From Alistipes sp. CAG:831 (GTDB lineage: Bacteria > Bacteroidota > Bacteroidia > Bacteroidales > UBA932): DNA of 29,286 bases. The stretch lies in contig HF990416.1 in assembly GCA_000432775.1 (NCBI GenBank), positions 110,475-139,760 on the forward strand, given 5' to 3'. Of the stretch, positions 17,168 to 26,098 are shown piece by piece. A program made the translations under genes and the position numbers. Below the pieces are notes generated by a model. The model worked only from the letters and a program-made list of their open reading frames with translations, made no database searches and was not told where the DNA came from. Positions within the stretch are counted from its first letter, which is position 1; each line of letters begins with the position of its first letter.

Positions 17168-17528
17168 CTCCTTCCGAAGGAGTAGTCGAAATCCCTGTCC
17201 CACCTTCCGAAGGTGCGCGCATTTCCCGCGTTTCCGTCTCACCTTCCGAAGGTGCGCAATCACCTTGGGCCCTCTGTAGCGCCTGTACCCGCGTTTCCGT
17301 TTCCATCCGCCTCTTCCCACCTTCCGAAGGTGTGCAGATTTCCTGCGTTTCCGTCTCACCTTCCGAAGGTGCGCAATCACCTGGGACCATCTGTCGCACC
17401 TGTACCCGCGTTTTCGTTTCCATCCGCCTCTTCCCACCTTCCGAAGGTGTGCAGATTTCCCGCATTTTCGCCTCACCTTCCGAAGGTGCGCAAATCCCGA
17501 ATCGCCTCCAGACGTTCTGTCGTAGCCT
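17168..17528. repeat. palindrome array on a 39-bp lattice with 117-bp tandem period
   Basis: The 15-base palindrome CACCTTCCGAAGGTG occurs at 17201, 17240, 17318, 17357, 17435 and 17474, with a variant CTCCTTCCGAAGGAG at 17168. Spacings from 17201 on are 39, 78, 39, 78 and 39. The array is therefore a tandem repeat of 117 bases (three 39-base modules, the third without palindrome) present about 2.5-2.8 times. By eye, 17201-17317 and 17318-17434 differ at about 10 of 117 positions. The third copy decays after about 17490. Each palindrome can form a 6-bp stem with a CCG loop. Open frames on both strands exist because the period is a multiple of three; no protein is supported. The array lies between the convergent ychF and permease genes. 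Confidence 0.88.
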
Positions 17529-17879
17529 TTGTGCCGTTTATGACATCCTCCCCATCAGAAGGTGCCGGGCGAAACGGTATATTGCCACCACCTTCTCATT
17601 TTCGTTATGTGCCAATCTGCATCAGAGGTGGCTCTCGGCGGTCCTGCCATGGTTCCCTGCCGAGAAGGTGACGGTGAAAAGCCACATCCGTCGGCACCTT
17701 TTCTGCAGCATCGGAGACAGAGCGCATATACAGGCCTTTTCACAGGGGAAAGTGAACCGCTTCCACGGTGAATCCGGCCACTTTCTCACTTTTCACCCCT
17801 TCCGAAGGAGTTATCGGGTCATGAAGGGCCGTTTTCCCGAGATTTTAGTAGGAAGATGACCCGATTCCGGCCAGCGGTG
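17529..17879. other. gene-free stretch with degenerate palindrome remnants
   Basis: No credible gene was found. Scattered fragments resemble the array: AGAAGGTGCC near 17560, ACCACCTTCTC near 17588, GAGAAGGTGACGG near 17662, GGCACCTTTTC near 17693, and CCTTCCGAAGG at 17798-17808. A 10-bp inverted repeat, ATCGGGTCAT at 17813-17822 and ATGACCCGAT at 17856-17865, lies just before the end of the permease gene. It could be a transcript-end hairpin, although no T-run follows on either strand. Confidence 0.5.
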
Positions 17880-20201
17880 TTATTCCTTCCGCAGCGCATC
17901 GACCGGACTGGTGTCGGCGGCGCGGATGCTCTGCCACAGGACGGTGAGGGTGGAGACGGTCAGGGTGAGCAGGCAGGCGATGGCGAAGATCCACCAGTAC
18001 AGGTCGATGTGGTAGAGGTAGTCCTGGAGCCAGGCGTACATCAGCAGCCAGGATACGGGTATGGCAATGAGGAAGGCCAGGGCCACTAACTTGACGTAGT
18101 GCATGATCAGTTCGTTCAGGATGCGCTGTCTCTCTCCGCCGAAGATCTTCTTGACGGCCACGTTCCTGCGCTCCTGCAGCATGTAGTAGGTGCTCATGGC
18201 CAGCAGGCCCAGGGAGGAGAGCAGTACGGCTATCACCGTGAATATCAGCACGACTTTGAGTGTCTGCTTCTGGTCGCTGAAATACTCCTCTATCTCATCC
18301 CCGATGTATTTGGCCTCGAACTGACGGTCCGGGCGAATCTCATGGAACGCTGCTGCTATCTGCCCGTATGCCTCGCGTGGGTCTCCGTTTATCTTTACCA
18401 GGACAGTCCATGGGAACTCGTCTCTGGGGTAGGTGTGGTAATTGTAAATCATCGCGGAGGACTGGGCGTAGAGCAGGGGGCGGATCTTGAAGTCATAGTA
18501 AACACCGCCGATAGGGAACTTGTCGCTGTTTTCAAAGACCACTTCCGGGGCGGACTCGTCCAGCCCGAGCTCGCGGAAGGCGTACTCGTTGAGCCACCAG
18601 GAGGCCTCGGCGGTGTGGTTGTCCTGCTTTTCCCTGATGCCCAATATCTCGAAATATGCGTCATCCCCTTTGAACTGCTGGAAGGAAACCAGTCCTCCGT
18701 TGTAGTTCATGGTGCTGTTGTTGGTGCCGTACAGGGGCGTGCCCTCGCCCAGCCCTACAGCATCCACGCAGCTGAGCTCCAGTAGTTTGTCCCTGAATAC
18801 GAACGGCCCTGAGGACTCGTCGAAGAGGTCTGTGCTGACATTCAGGATATTCTCCGTATTGTAGCCGAGAGGGGCATGGATCATCGCCCTTATCTGCAGG
18901 GCCATGGTCAGCACAGCCACCAGCATCACGGCTGTGACCGTGTTCTGCAGCACTATCATCACTTTGCTGTAGACCGAGCGGGTCTTGGTCCGGAAGGTGC
19001 CGCGAACCACGTCGATGGGCTTGGAGGCGGATATGAGTGTGGCCGGAACGATGCCGGATACCACGCTGAGCAGGATGGTCAGAAGCACCACTGCGCCCGC
19101 GCTTGCCGCCGATATTTCCTCGAATATCGAGAAATCATAGCCTAAGAGCCGGGATGCAGCCGGAGAGAGGGCCTCCGCCAGAAGGACTGCCAGCGCCATT
19201 GCCGTGACGCACAGGATGCCGGTCTCCCCGAGCATCCGCCCGATGACCTGCCCGCGGGAGTCGCCGAGCAGCCGCCGCGTAGCCATTTCCTTGGCCCTGA
19301 AACCCGCCTGGGCCGTCGTCAGATTGATATAGTTGAGCACCGCGAAGAGCAGCAGCACGATGCAGACCGAGAGCAGCAGCATGACTAAGGACTTGTCCCC
19401 GAAATTCAGCCCGCTCCAGGTCGTGCCGCCATAGAAATAAAGCTCGTCAAGCGGAATCAGTTCCACATCCTTGCTGGCCCCGCCCTTGTACGTCCACCAT
19501 ATCTCCTTGAAGTATTCCAGCATGTCTCCGGTCTTGGATACGATGTCGGCCCCTGGCCATGTCATGATGAAGGTGATGACCGAGCCGCTGTTGCCCAGGT
19601 GCATGTTGTGGGACCGGTTGAGTTTGGGAAGCCATTCGCCCCTGACGATGATGTCGCAGTAGGGGATGGTGGAGTTGTCGATGTCCTCCATCACGGCCGC
19701 CACATTGACCTCGATGTCGTGTCCCATCAGTATCAGGCCTACGGGCTGTCCGATGGGATCCTGGCCGTGGAAAAGCGTGTTGGCCATCTTCCGGCTGATG
19801 ACCGCGCTGTTGGCATCTCCCTTCCATGCCTCGTTGCTGCCCTCGGTTATCCTGAACGAGAACATGTCGAAGAAAGAGGTGTCCGCTATGCCCAAAGTGC
19901 CGAGCACCATGTTCTCTCCCGAACTTATTTCCATGGACTGTTGGCTGGAGAATGCCGTGGACGCCTCTATCTCCGGATACCTCTGCTTCAGGTAGGTCTG
20001 CAGATAGTAGGCGCTTTCGTACTGCCGGTCGCTGGCTACCACGTAGATACGGTCAGCGTTCTGCTGGAAGTTGTCGGTGCGCAGCTGTTTGGTCACGTAG
20101 CAGGCCAGCAGGAGCACGAATGCCATCGATACGGTCAGTCCGGTGATGTTGATGGCCGTGTAAAGCTTGTTTTTCTTCAGGAAGTTAAGGAATGAGTGCA
20201 T
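17880..20201 (-). CDS. MacB/FtsX-type ABC transporter permease
   Basis: A 773-residue permease with two MacB_PCD/FtsX repeats. An N-terminal helix (about 18-38) precedes a periplasmic domain (about 45-275) and three helices (about 280-305, 340-360 and 385-405). The second half repeats this: a helix at about 425-448, a periplasmic domain to about 650, then helices at about 660-683, 715-737 and 745-765. Proteins of this duplicated type are abundant in Bacteroidota and are thought to be mechanotransmission permeases for export, stress sensing or lipoprotein handling. No ATP-binding subunit is encoded next to it, so its partner is elsewhere or unknown. No good -7 box was found directly upstream. 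Substrate unknown. Confidence 0.88.
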   Translation of the reverse strand: MHSFLNFLKKNKLYTAINITGLTVSMAFVLLLACYVTKQLRTDNFQQNADRIYVVASDRQYESAYYLQTYLKQRYPEIEASTAFSSQQSMEISSGENMVLGTLGIADTSFFDMFSFRITEGSNEAWKGDANSAVISRKMANTLFHGQDPIGQPVGLILMGHDIEVNVAAVMEDIDNSTIPYCDIIVRGEWLPKLNRSHNMHLGNSGSVITFIMTWPGADIVSKTGDMLEYFKEIWWTYKGGASKDVELIPLDELYFYGGTTWSGLNFGDKSLVMLLLSVCIVLLLFAVLNYINLTTAQAGFRAKEMATRRLLGDSRGQVIGRMLGETGILCVTAMALAVLLAEALSPAASRLLGYDFSIFEEISAASAGAVVLLTILLSVVSGIVPATLISASKPIDVVRGTFRTKTRSVYSKVMIVLQNTVTAVMLVAVLTMALQIRAMIHAPLGYNTENILNVSTDLFDESSGPFVFRDKLLELSCVDAVGLGEGTPLYGTNNSTMNYNGGLVSFQQFKGDDAYFEILGIREKQDNHTAEASWWLNEYAFRELGLDESAPEVVFENSDKFPIGGVYYDFKIRPLLYAQSSAMIYNYHTYPRDEFPWTVLVKINGDPREAYGQIAAAFHEIRPDRQFEAKYIGDEIEEYFSDQKQTLKVVLIFTVIAVLLSSLGLLAMSTYYMLQERRNVAVKKIFGGERQRILNELIMHYVKLVALAFLIAIPVSWLLMYAWLQDYLYHIDLYWWIFAIACLLTLTVSTLTVLWQSIRAADTSPVDALRKE

Positions 20202-20493
20202 GGTAAGTGATGCTATAAGTCAGTTCTCGATTAAATAACGCTAAAATAGTGGAAATGTTGCATCGGCGTCCACAAAATCTGGGCAGCAATGGTAAGCAGG
20301 GAGGCGGGGGTGTTTTGTAAGCGCTCGGGGATCAGGCTCTTGCAAATCAAGGTGTGCTTTGCGAAGGCTCAGAAAGCTGCGAAAAGAACTCGTTATAGTT
20401 GCAAATACTTGTTTTGCAGGTGTTTGTGAAACAACCCCGCTGCACTGCTTACCGTTGGCGGAAGAGCGGGCCTGGGTAATTAACCAAATCAGA
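20202..20493. other. 292-base intergenic region with an imperfect 23-bp inverted repeat
   Basis: No gene is supported. Bases 20287-20309 and 20435-20457 are imperfect inverted repeats (19 of 23 positions by hand alignment), enclosing about 125 bases, with weak similarity continuing inward. A short stem GCAAA/TTTGC lies near 20401-20417. A CCCGCT/AGCGGG pair close to the end of the YfcC-type gene could contribute to termination. The upstream part, next to the permease start, is AT-richer and probably contains its promoter, but no TAnnTTTG match was found. Confidence 0.45.
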
Positions 20494-22077
<1,584 letters not shown>

Positions 22078-22081
22078 TTCA

Positions 22082-22089
22082 CAAAAATA
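22082..22089 (-). promoter_or_regulatory. -7 box for the YfcC-type transporter gene
   Basis: On the minus strand this is TATTTTTG, a perfect TAnnTTTG, ending 4 bases before the ATG at 22077. With a usual start about 5-8 bases after the box, the transcript would begin at or next to the initiation codon. It is 4 bases from the opposing rocD box. Confidence 0.5.
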
Positions 22090-22093
22090 ATAT

Positions 22094-22101
22094 TAAATTT
22101 G
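22094..22101 (+). promoter_or_regulatory. -7 box for rocD-ctlX
   Basis: TAAATTTG followed by C is a perfect -7 match 23 bases before the rocD ATG. Its -33 region lies inside the start of the divergent transporter gene. Confidence 0.65.
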
Positions 22102-22124
22102 CGGAAAATAAAAATCCCTGTCCT

Positions 22125-23351
22125 ATGAATATATCACCCAAAGCACAGCATTACATCGATCTTGAAGAACGTTATGGAGCCCACAACTATCATCCCCTGC
22201 CTGTAGTCCTCTCCCGTGGAGAAGGTGTCTACGTGTGGGACGTGGACGGCAAGCGTTACTATGACTTTCTATCAGCCTATTCGGCAGTCAACCAGGGACA
22301 CTGCCATCCCAAGATAGTAAAGGCCCTGTGCGACCAGGCCCAGAGACTCTGCCTGACTTCCAGGGCATTCTACAACGATTGCCTCGGCCCCTACGAGGAG
22401 ATGGCCACCAAGTTCTTCGTCTACGACAAGCTCCTGCCCATGAACTCCGGAGCAGAGGCCGTTGAGACCGCCCTCAAGCTGGCCCGCCGCTGGGGATATA
22501 TCAAGAAGGGCATTCCCGAGAACGAAGCCCTCATCATCACCTGTGAGGGCAACTTCCACGGACGTACCATTACGATAGTATCCATATCCACCGACCCGGA
22601 CAGCTATTCCCAGTACGGACCATTTACCCCCGGTTTCATCTCCATCCCCTACGATGACAGCGAGGCCCTGCGCAAGGTGCTCGAGGAGAAGGGCGACAAG
22701 GTTGCGGCTTTCCTGGCTGAGCCTATTCAGGGCGAGGCCGGAGTCTATGTGCCGCATGACGGCTACCTGAAGGAGTGCTACGACCTTTGCAAGAAGTACA
22801 ATGTGCTGTTCGTAGCCGACGAGGTGCAGACTGGTATCGGACGTACCGGACGCATGTTTGCCTGCGACCATGAGGACATCCGTCCCGACATGATAACCAT
22901 AGGCAAGGCCCTTTCCGGCGGCGTCCTGCCCATTTCGGCTGTGCTGGCCGACGATGAGATCATGCTGACCATCAAGCCCGGAGAGCACGGCTCCACTTTC
23001 GGAGGCTTCCCCCTGGCGGCCAAGGTAGCTGTAGCCGCCCTCGAGGTCATCCGCGACGAGCATCTGACGGAGAATGCGGAGAGGCTCGGAAAGATTTTCA
23101 GGGAGGAGATCGCTAAGATCAACTCGCCTTTCTTCAAGTCCGTGCGCGGCAAGGGTCTGCTCAATGCGGTCATCACCGAGCCGCAGAAGGGTCTCGAGGC
23201 CTGGGACATCTGTCTGGCTATGGCAGAGGAAGGCCTGATAGCCAAGCCCACCCACCGCCACATCATCCGCTTCGCTCCCCCTCTGGTCATCAACGAGGAG
23301 CAGCTGCGCGAGGCCACTGGCATTATCAAGGACGTATTTGAACATCTCTAA
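22125..23351 (+). CDS. rocD: ornithine--oxo-acid aminotransferase
   Basis: A 408-residue class III PLP aminotransferase of the ornithine aminotransferase group. It moves the delta-amino group of ornithine to 2-oxoglutarate, yielding glutamate semialdehyde (cyclising to P5C) and glutamate in the cytosol. The start (ERYGAHNYHPLPVVL) and YDFLSAYSAVNQGHCHP are close to known RocD sequences. The PLP lysine is about residue 260 in TIGKALSGG, preceded by ADEVQTGIGRTG. Length is normal. ctlX follows after 15 bases, so the pair is an operon in which ornithine made by CtlX would be consumed by RocD. Confidence 0.95.
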   Translation: MNISPKAQHYIDLEERYGAHNYHPLPVVLSRGEGVYVWDVDGKRYYDFLSAYSAVNQGHCHPKIVKALCDQAQRLCLTSRAFYNDCLGPYEEMATKFFVYDKLLPMNSGAEAVETALKLARRWGYIKKGIPENEALIITCEGNFHGRTITIVSISTDPDSYSQYGPFTPGFISIPYDDSEALRKVLEEKGDKVAAFLAEPIQGEAGVYVPHDGYLKECYDLCKKYNVLFVADEVQTGIGRTGRMFACDHEDIRPDMITIGKALSGGVLPISAVLADDEIMLTIKPGEHGSTFGGFPLAAKVAVAALEVIRDEHLTENAERLGKIFREEIAKINSPFFKSVRGKGLLNAVITEPQKGLEAWDICLAMAEEGLIAKPTHRHIIRFAPPLVINEEQLREATGIIKDVFEHL

Positions 23352-23366
23352 AGACAATAATTCACC

Positions 23367-24263
23367 ATGCAGACGACATCCAAGGTACTGATGGTCAAGC
23401 CCGCCCGTTTCGCATTCAACCCGCAGACGGGCGGCAACAACGCGTTTTCCCGTCCCGGACGCGAGTCCTCATCCCAGGAAAACGCCCTGCGCGAGTTCAC
23501 CTCCTACGTATCCCTTCTCAGGGCCAATAAGATAGACGTGGTCATCGCAGAGGACACCCCGCATCCGCATACCCCCGACTCCATTTTCCCCAACAACTGG
23601 TTCAGCACCCATGAGGACGGCACCCTCGTCCTCTATCCCATGTCCGCAGTCAACCGGAGGAATGAGCGCAAGCCGGAGGTTCTGGAGGTCATCCGTAAGA
23701 ATTTCGAGGTGCGGCGGGTCATCGACCTGACCTGGTGGGAAAACGACAATCTCTTCCTCGAAGGGACCGGAAGCATGGTTCTCGACCGGGATAACAAAAT
23801 TGTTTACGCCTGCAAGTCCTACCGCACATCTGAGCAGGTGCTCGCGGATTTCTGCAAACAGATGAGTTATACTCCCGTATTTTTCGAGGCTTACGACCGC
23901 AATGGCGTTGCTGTCTACCATACCAATGTGCTGATGAGCCTCGGCACGGCCTATTGCATTGTCTGTACCGAATCCATCCGCCCGGAGGACCGGGAGAGAG
24001 TCCTGAGTTCCATCACCGCCAGCGGCAGGAAGATAATGGACATCTCATTTGACCAGCTGGAGAGCTTTGCCGGCAATATGCTCGAGCTCAGCAGCCCCTC
24101 CGGCCGCCCCGTCCTCGTGATGTCGGCCACTGCCCGCAAGAGCCTCACCACCGAGCAGAGCCGCGAGCTCAGCGCACACTACAAGCTCCTCTCCCCCCAG
24201 CTCGACTACATCGAGACCCACGGAGGAGGCTCCGCCCGCTGCATGCTCGCAGAACTGTTCTGA
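23367..24263 (+). CDS. ctlX: citrulline utilization hydrolase CtlX (amidinotransferase superfamily)
   Basis: A 298-residue guanidino-group-modifying enzyme of the arginine deiminase/dimethylargininase fold, closest in pattern to CtlX, a citrulline hydrolase giving ornithine, ammonia and CO2. Visible: Asp71 with PNNW (75-78), ENDNLFLEGTGS (125-136) with the substrate carboxylate residues, His185 in YHTNV, and the catalytic Cys292 in GGGSARCMLAEL near the C terminus. The position directly after rocD supports the citrulline assignment over arginine deiminase. Its stop is 9 bases from the stop of the convergent gene, and its likely terminator lies inside that gene. Confidence 0.9.
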   Translation: MQTTSKVLMVKPARFAFNPQTGGNNAFSRPGRESSSQENALREFTSYVSLLRANKIDVVIAEDTPHPHTPDSIFPNNWFSTHEDGTLVLYPMSAVNRRNERKPEVLEVIRKNFEVRRVIDLTWWENDNLFLEGTGSMVLDRDNKIVYACKSYRTSEQVLADFCKQMSYTPVFFEAYDRNGVAVYHTNVLMSLGTAYCIVCTESIRPEDRERVLSSITASGRKIMDISFDQLESFAGNMLELSSPSGRPVLVMSATARKSLTTEQSRELSAHYKLLSPQLDYIETHGGGSARCMLAELF

Positions 24264-24272
24264 TCTGCGGTG

Positions 24273-24761
24273 TTAGAAATTGACAGCCAGCCCCAGACCC
24301 CCTGAAGGCGGAGTAAACGAAAGCGTAGCCGCCTTTTTTAGTTTTACTGTGCCGACCCAGTAAAGCGGGATACTGGCTACGAGCAGCGTTCCTCCGACAA
24401 TAGCCCCAGTCAGGCTTACCACAGGCAGGTAATATGTCTCGATATGGATGTCACCGGTCGCCTGATTATTTTGCGTAGAAGAGTAGATTACATCGAAGAG
24501 GACACTGCCGGCTATGATTCCCGCACCTGTGGCACTCAGCACTATTCCGGATGTGAACAGCCTCCTTCCTTTGAGATAGAAGTTCTCATAATCACTCTGT
24601 GACATGTAGGTCATGGCGGTAGACTTGTTGAGCCTTGCGCCATCTGCGGTGTACAGATGGCCGTTTCTGTAGGATATGTGCTGACGGGTGCCGATAAATT
24701 GTGCCCATGCGGTACTGGCAGTGATAATAACTAAAAATATGGTGAACAGGAATTTCCTCAT
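24273..24761 (-). CDS. small exported/membrane protein of unknown function
   Basis: A 162-residue protein that I do not recognise. It begins with a signal peptide (hydrophobic 4-19, likely cleavage after AWA at 20). A Tyr-rich polar region (about 22-66) follows, and then two Gly-rich hydrophobic segments (about 70-93 and 112-136), probably transmembrane or a hairpin. The protein ends in a Pro/Gly-rich tail finishing LGLAVNF. An aromatic C terminus of this kind is common in outer-membrane or surface-associated Bacteroidota proteins. It starts 18 bases after the upstream lipoprotein gene and is probably cotranscribed with it. The 3' end overlaps the hairpin that likely terminates ctlX. Confidence 0.8.
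   Translation of the reverse strand: MRKFLFTIFLVIITASTAWAQFIGTRQHISYRNGHLYTADGARLNKSTAMTYMSQSDYENFYLKGRRLFTSGIVLSATGAGIIAGSVLFDVIYSSTQNNQATGDIHIETYYLPVVSLTGAIVGGTLLVASIPLYWVGTVKLKKAATLSFTPPSGGLGLAVNF
24305..24339 (+). terminator. probable intrinsic terminator of rocD-ctlX inside the convergent gene
   Basis: AAGGCGG (24305-24311) pairs with CCGCCTT (24329-24335) across a 17-base loop, and a run of T residues extends to 24339. It lies 42 bases after the ctlX stop, within the coding sequence of the convergent 162-residue protein (its KKAATLSFTPP region). Confidence 0.55.
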
Positions 24762-24779
24762 AATTAAACAATTATCTTA

Positions 24780-25502
24780 TTACGAAATAGCAGCTGCCCC
24801 GCAGGTTTCAGTGCTGTCGGAGTCATAGGCGCAGATGGATATGTTGTAACGGCCCGGAGTCTGAGGGATTCGAGTGGTTTCCAGTTTGAACAGTCCGGTT
24901 ATGCTGAGAAGTTTTAAATCATCTTGTTCAAGTTCTGTCAGGGGTTTTGTGACGGGTAGAGCTTCATTTGAGTCTGATTCAAGGTGTGTAGTGTTGTAAT
25001 GGCTTTTAATAAAGGGCCAGTAGGCGTAGTATGTGATGTCAAATAAATCATTTAAGTTACTTTTGGCGGGATGATTCTGATCCCAGTCATTGTCGCAGGT
25101 TATCTCAATATAGGCAGGATGATTGACGACTGCTCCCGGAGTATTGTAGAAATGTGGACCGGCCGGTCCCATAGGAGTCATCCGCCATGGCTTATATGAG
25201 TTGTCGTTGTTTGCGTTTGCAAGGCTGTCAAAAAGAAAAGCTTTTTTATTGTCGGAACCTGATAAAAAGTTAAGACTTGTGACTTGCAAGGGCGAAACTG
25301 TCTCGAAGAAAGGCTCTATCTGAATAGCGGTAATGTTATTATTGCCGTCAAGTGTGGTGTCACAGACATATGTGGCAATATCACCGAACTCGTAGTAGGC
25401 GCAGATGAAATGGGATACCATTCGGGAGTCCTTAATCCAGCAGGATTGAGCAAGTATCAATAACGAGCATGAAAGTACTATTCTGTAAAGTCCTTTTCTC
25501 AT
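24780..25502 (-). CDS. putative lipoprotein of unknown function
   Basis: A 240-residue predicted lipoprotein. The start at 25502 gives a basic N terminus, a hydrophobic core and the lipobox LAQSC with Cys21. A longer frame reaching 25601 would bury the signal and begin upstream of the promoter. The mature part is soluble, beta-rich in appearance and rich in Asn and Asp. It has the sequence ITCDNDWDQNHPAKS and a later LFKLETTRIPQTPGRYNISI resembling an Ig-like strand pattern. It loosely recalls the DUF5034-type lipoproteins of Bacteroidota, but I cannot confirm that. The gene is AT-richer than its neighbours, which suggests an accessory origin. It is first of a two-gene unit with the 162-residue protein. 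Confidence 0.8.
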   Translation of the reverse strand: MRKGLYRIVLSCSLLILAQSCWIKDSRMVSHFICAYYEFGDIATYVCDTTLDGNNNITAIQIEPFFETVSPLQVTSLNFLSGSDNKKAFLFDSLANANNDNSYKPWRMTPMGPAGPHFYNTPGAVVNHPAYIEITCDNDWDQNHPAKSNLNDLFDITYYAYWPFIKSHYNTTHLESDSNEALPVTKPLTELEQDDLKLLSITGLFKLETTRIPQTPGRYNISICAYDSDSTETCGAAAIS

Positions 25503-25534
25503 AGTAAGATGCTTTTGATTTGAGGTTGATGTCC

Positions 25535-25566
25535 CAAATATAATGAATTTGCTCCGTCTTAACAAA
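25535..25566 (-). promoter_or_regulatory. promoter of the lipoprotein gene pair
   Basis: On the minus strand a -33 TTTG (25566-25563) is followed, after 20 bases, by TATATTTG (25542-25535), a perfect -7. This is the best full Bacteroidota promoter match on the minus strand here. The ATG is 32 bases further on. Confidence 0.65.
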
Positions 25567-25616
25567 GTTTTAACATTAAAAATCTCCGAAAAATTAGGCA
25601 TTTATGGATTTTTATG

Positions 25617-25624
25617 TATCTTTG
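25617..25624 (+). promoter_or_regulatory. -7 box of the str operon
   Basis: TATCTTTG followed by C, a perfect -7 match, 52 bases before the rpsL ATG. No convincing -33 TTTG was seen. Confidence 0.7.
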
Positions 25625-25627
25625 CAG

Positions 25628-25645
25628 CCCGTCTAATTTGACGGG
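25628..25645 (+). promoter_or_regulatory. hairpin at the 5' end of the rpsL leader
   Basis: CCCGTC (25628-25633) and GACGGG (25640-25645) form a 6-bp stem with a 6-base loop, starting 4 bases after the -7 box. It would lie at or near the very 5' end of the str mRNA, where it could protect the message or serve as a regulatory site. The function is inference. Confidence 0.45.
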
Positions 25646-25676
25646 AATAATGTAAAGTTAAGATTAACAAACATTT

Positions 25677-26066
25677 ATGCCAACAATTCAACAGTTAGTT
25701 CGCAAAGGACGCGAGGTTATCGTCGAGAAGAGCAAATCTCGCGCGCTGGATGCTTGCCCTCAGAAGAGAGGTGTGTGCGTGCGTGTCTACACCACCACTC
25801 CCAAGAAGCCTAACTCGGCTATGCGTAAGGTAGCCCGTGTAAGACTTACCAATCAGAAAGAGGTCAACGCATACATCCCCGGCGAGGGTCACAACCTTCA
25901 GGAACACTCCATCGTGCTGGTGCGCGGCGGTCGTGTGAAGGACCTCCCCGGTGTACGCTACCACATCCTTAGGGGCGCTTTGGATACAGCTGGCGTGGAG
26001 GGACGTACTCAGAGCCGTTCACTCTACGGAGCCAAGAGACCGAAGAAGACAGCCGCTAAGAAGTAA
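25677..26066 (+). CDS. rpsL: 30S ribosomal protein S12
   Basis: A 129-residue S12, at the ribosomal decoding centre. The conserved PKKPNSAMRK and LPGVRYH segments carry the lysines (equivalents of E. coli Lys42 and Lys87) that are altered in streptomycin resistance; both are wild type here. A short Lys-rich tail (KRPKKTAAKK) ends the protein. It is first in the str cluster, 52 bases after a perfect -7 box, and rpsG begins 32 bases downstream. Confidence 0.98.
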   Translation: MPTIQQLVRKGREVIVEKSKSRALDACPQKRGVCVRVYTTTPKKPNSAMRKVARVRLTNQKEVNAYIPGEGHNLQEHSIVLVRGGRVKDLPGVRYHILRGALDTAGVEGRTQSRSLYGAKRPKKTAAKK

Positions 26067-26098
26067 ACATTTATTAATTTTTCCTAAAGTATCAAGAA

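Noticed and set aside
17138..17476. Basic 112-residue minus-strand frame in the repeat array
   Set aside because: It starts inside a repeat module and runs into the end of ychF. It has no promoter, and other frames are equally open because of the 39-base period.
17201..17488. Repeat array considered as CRISPR
   Set aside because: The recurring unit is a 15-base palindrome, the intervening sequences are themselves repeated every 117 bases rather than unique, and no cas genes are present.
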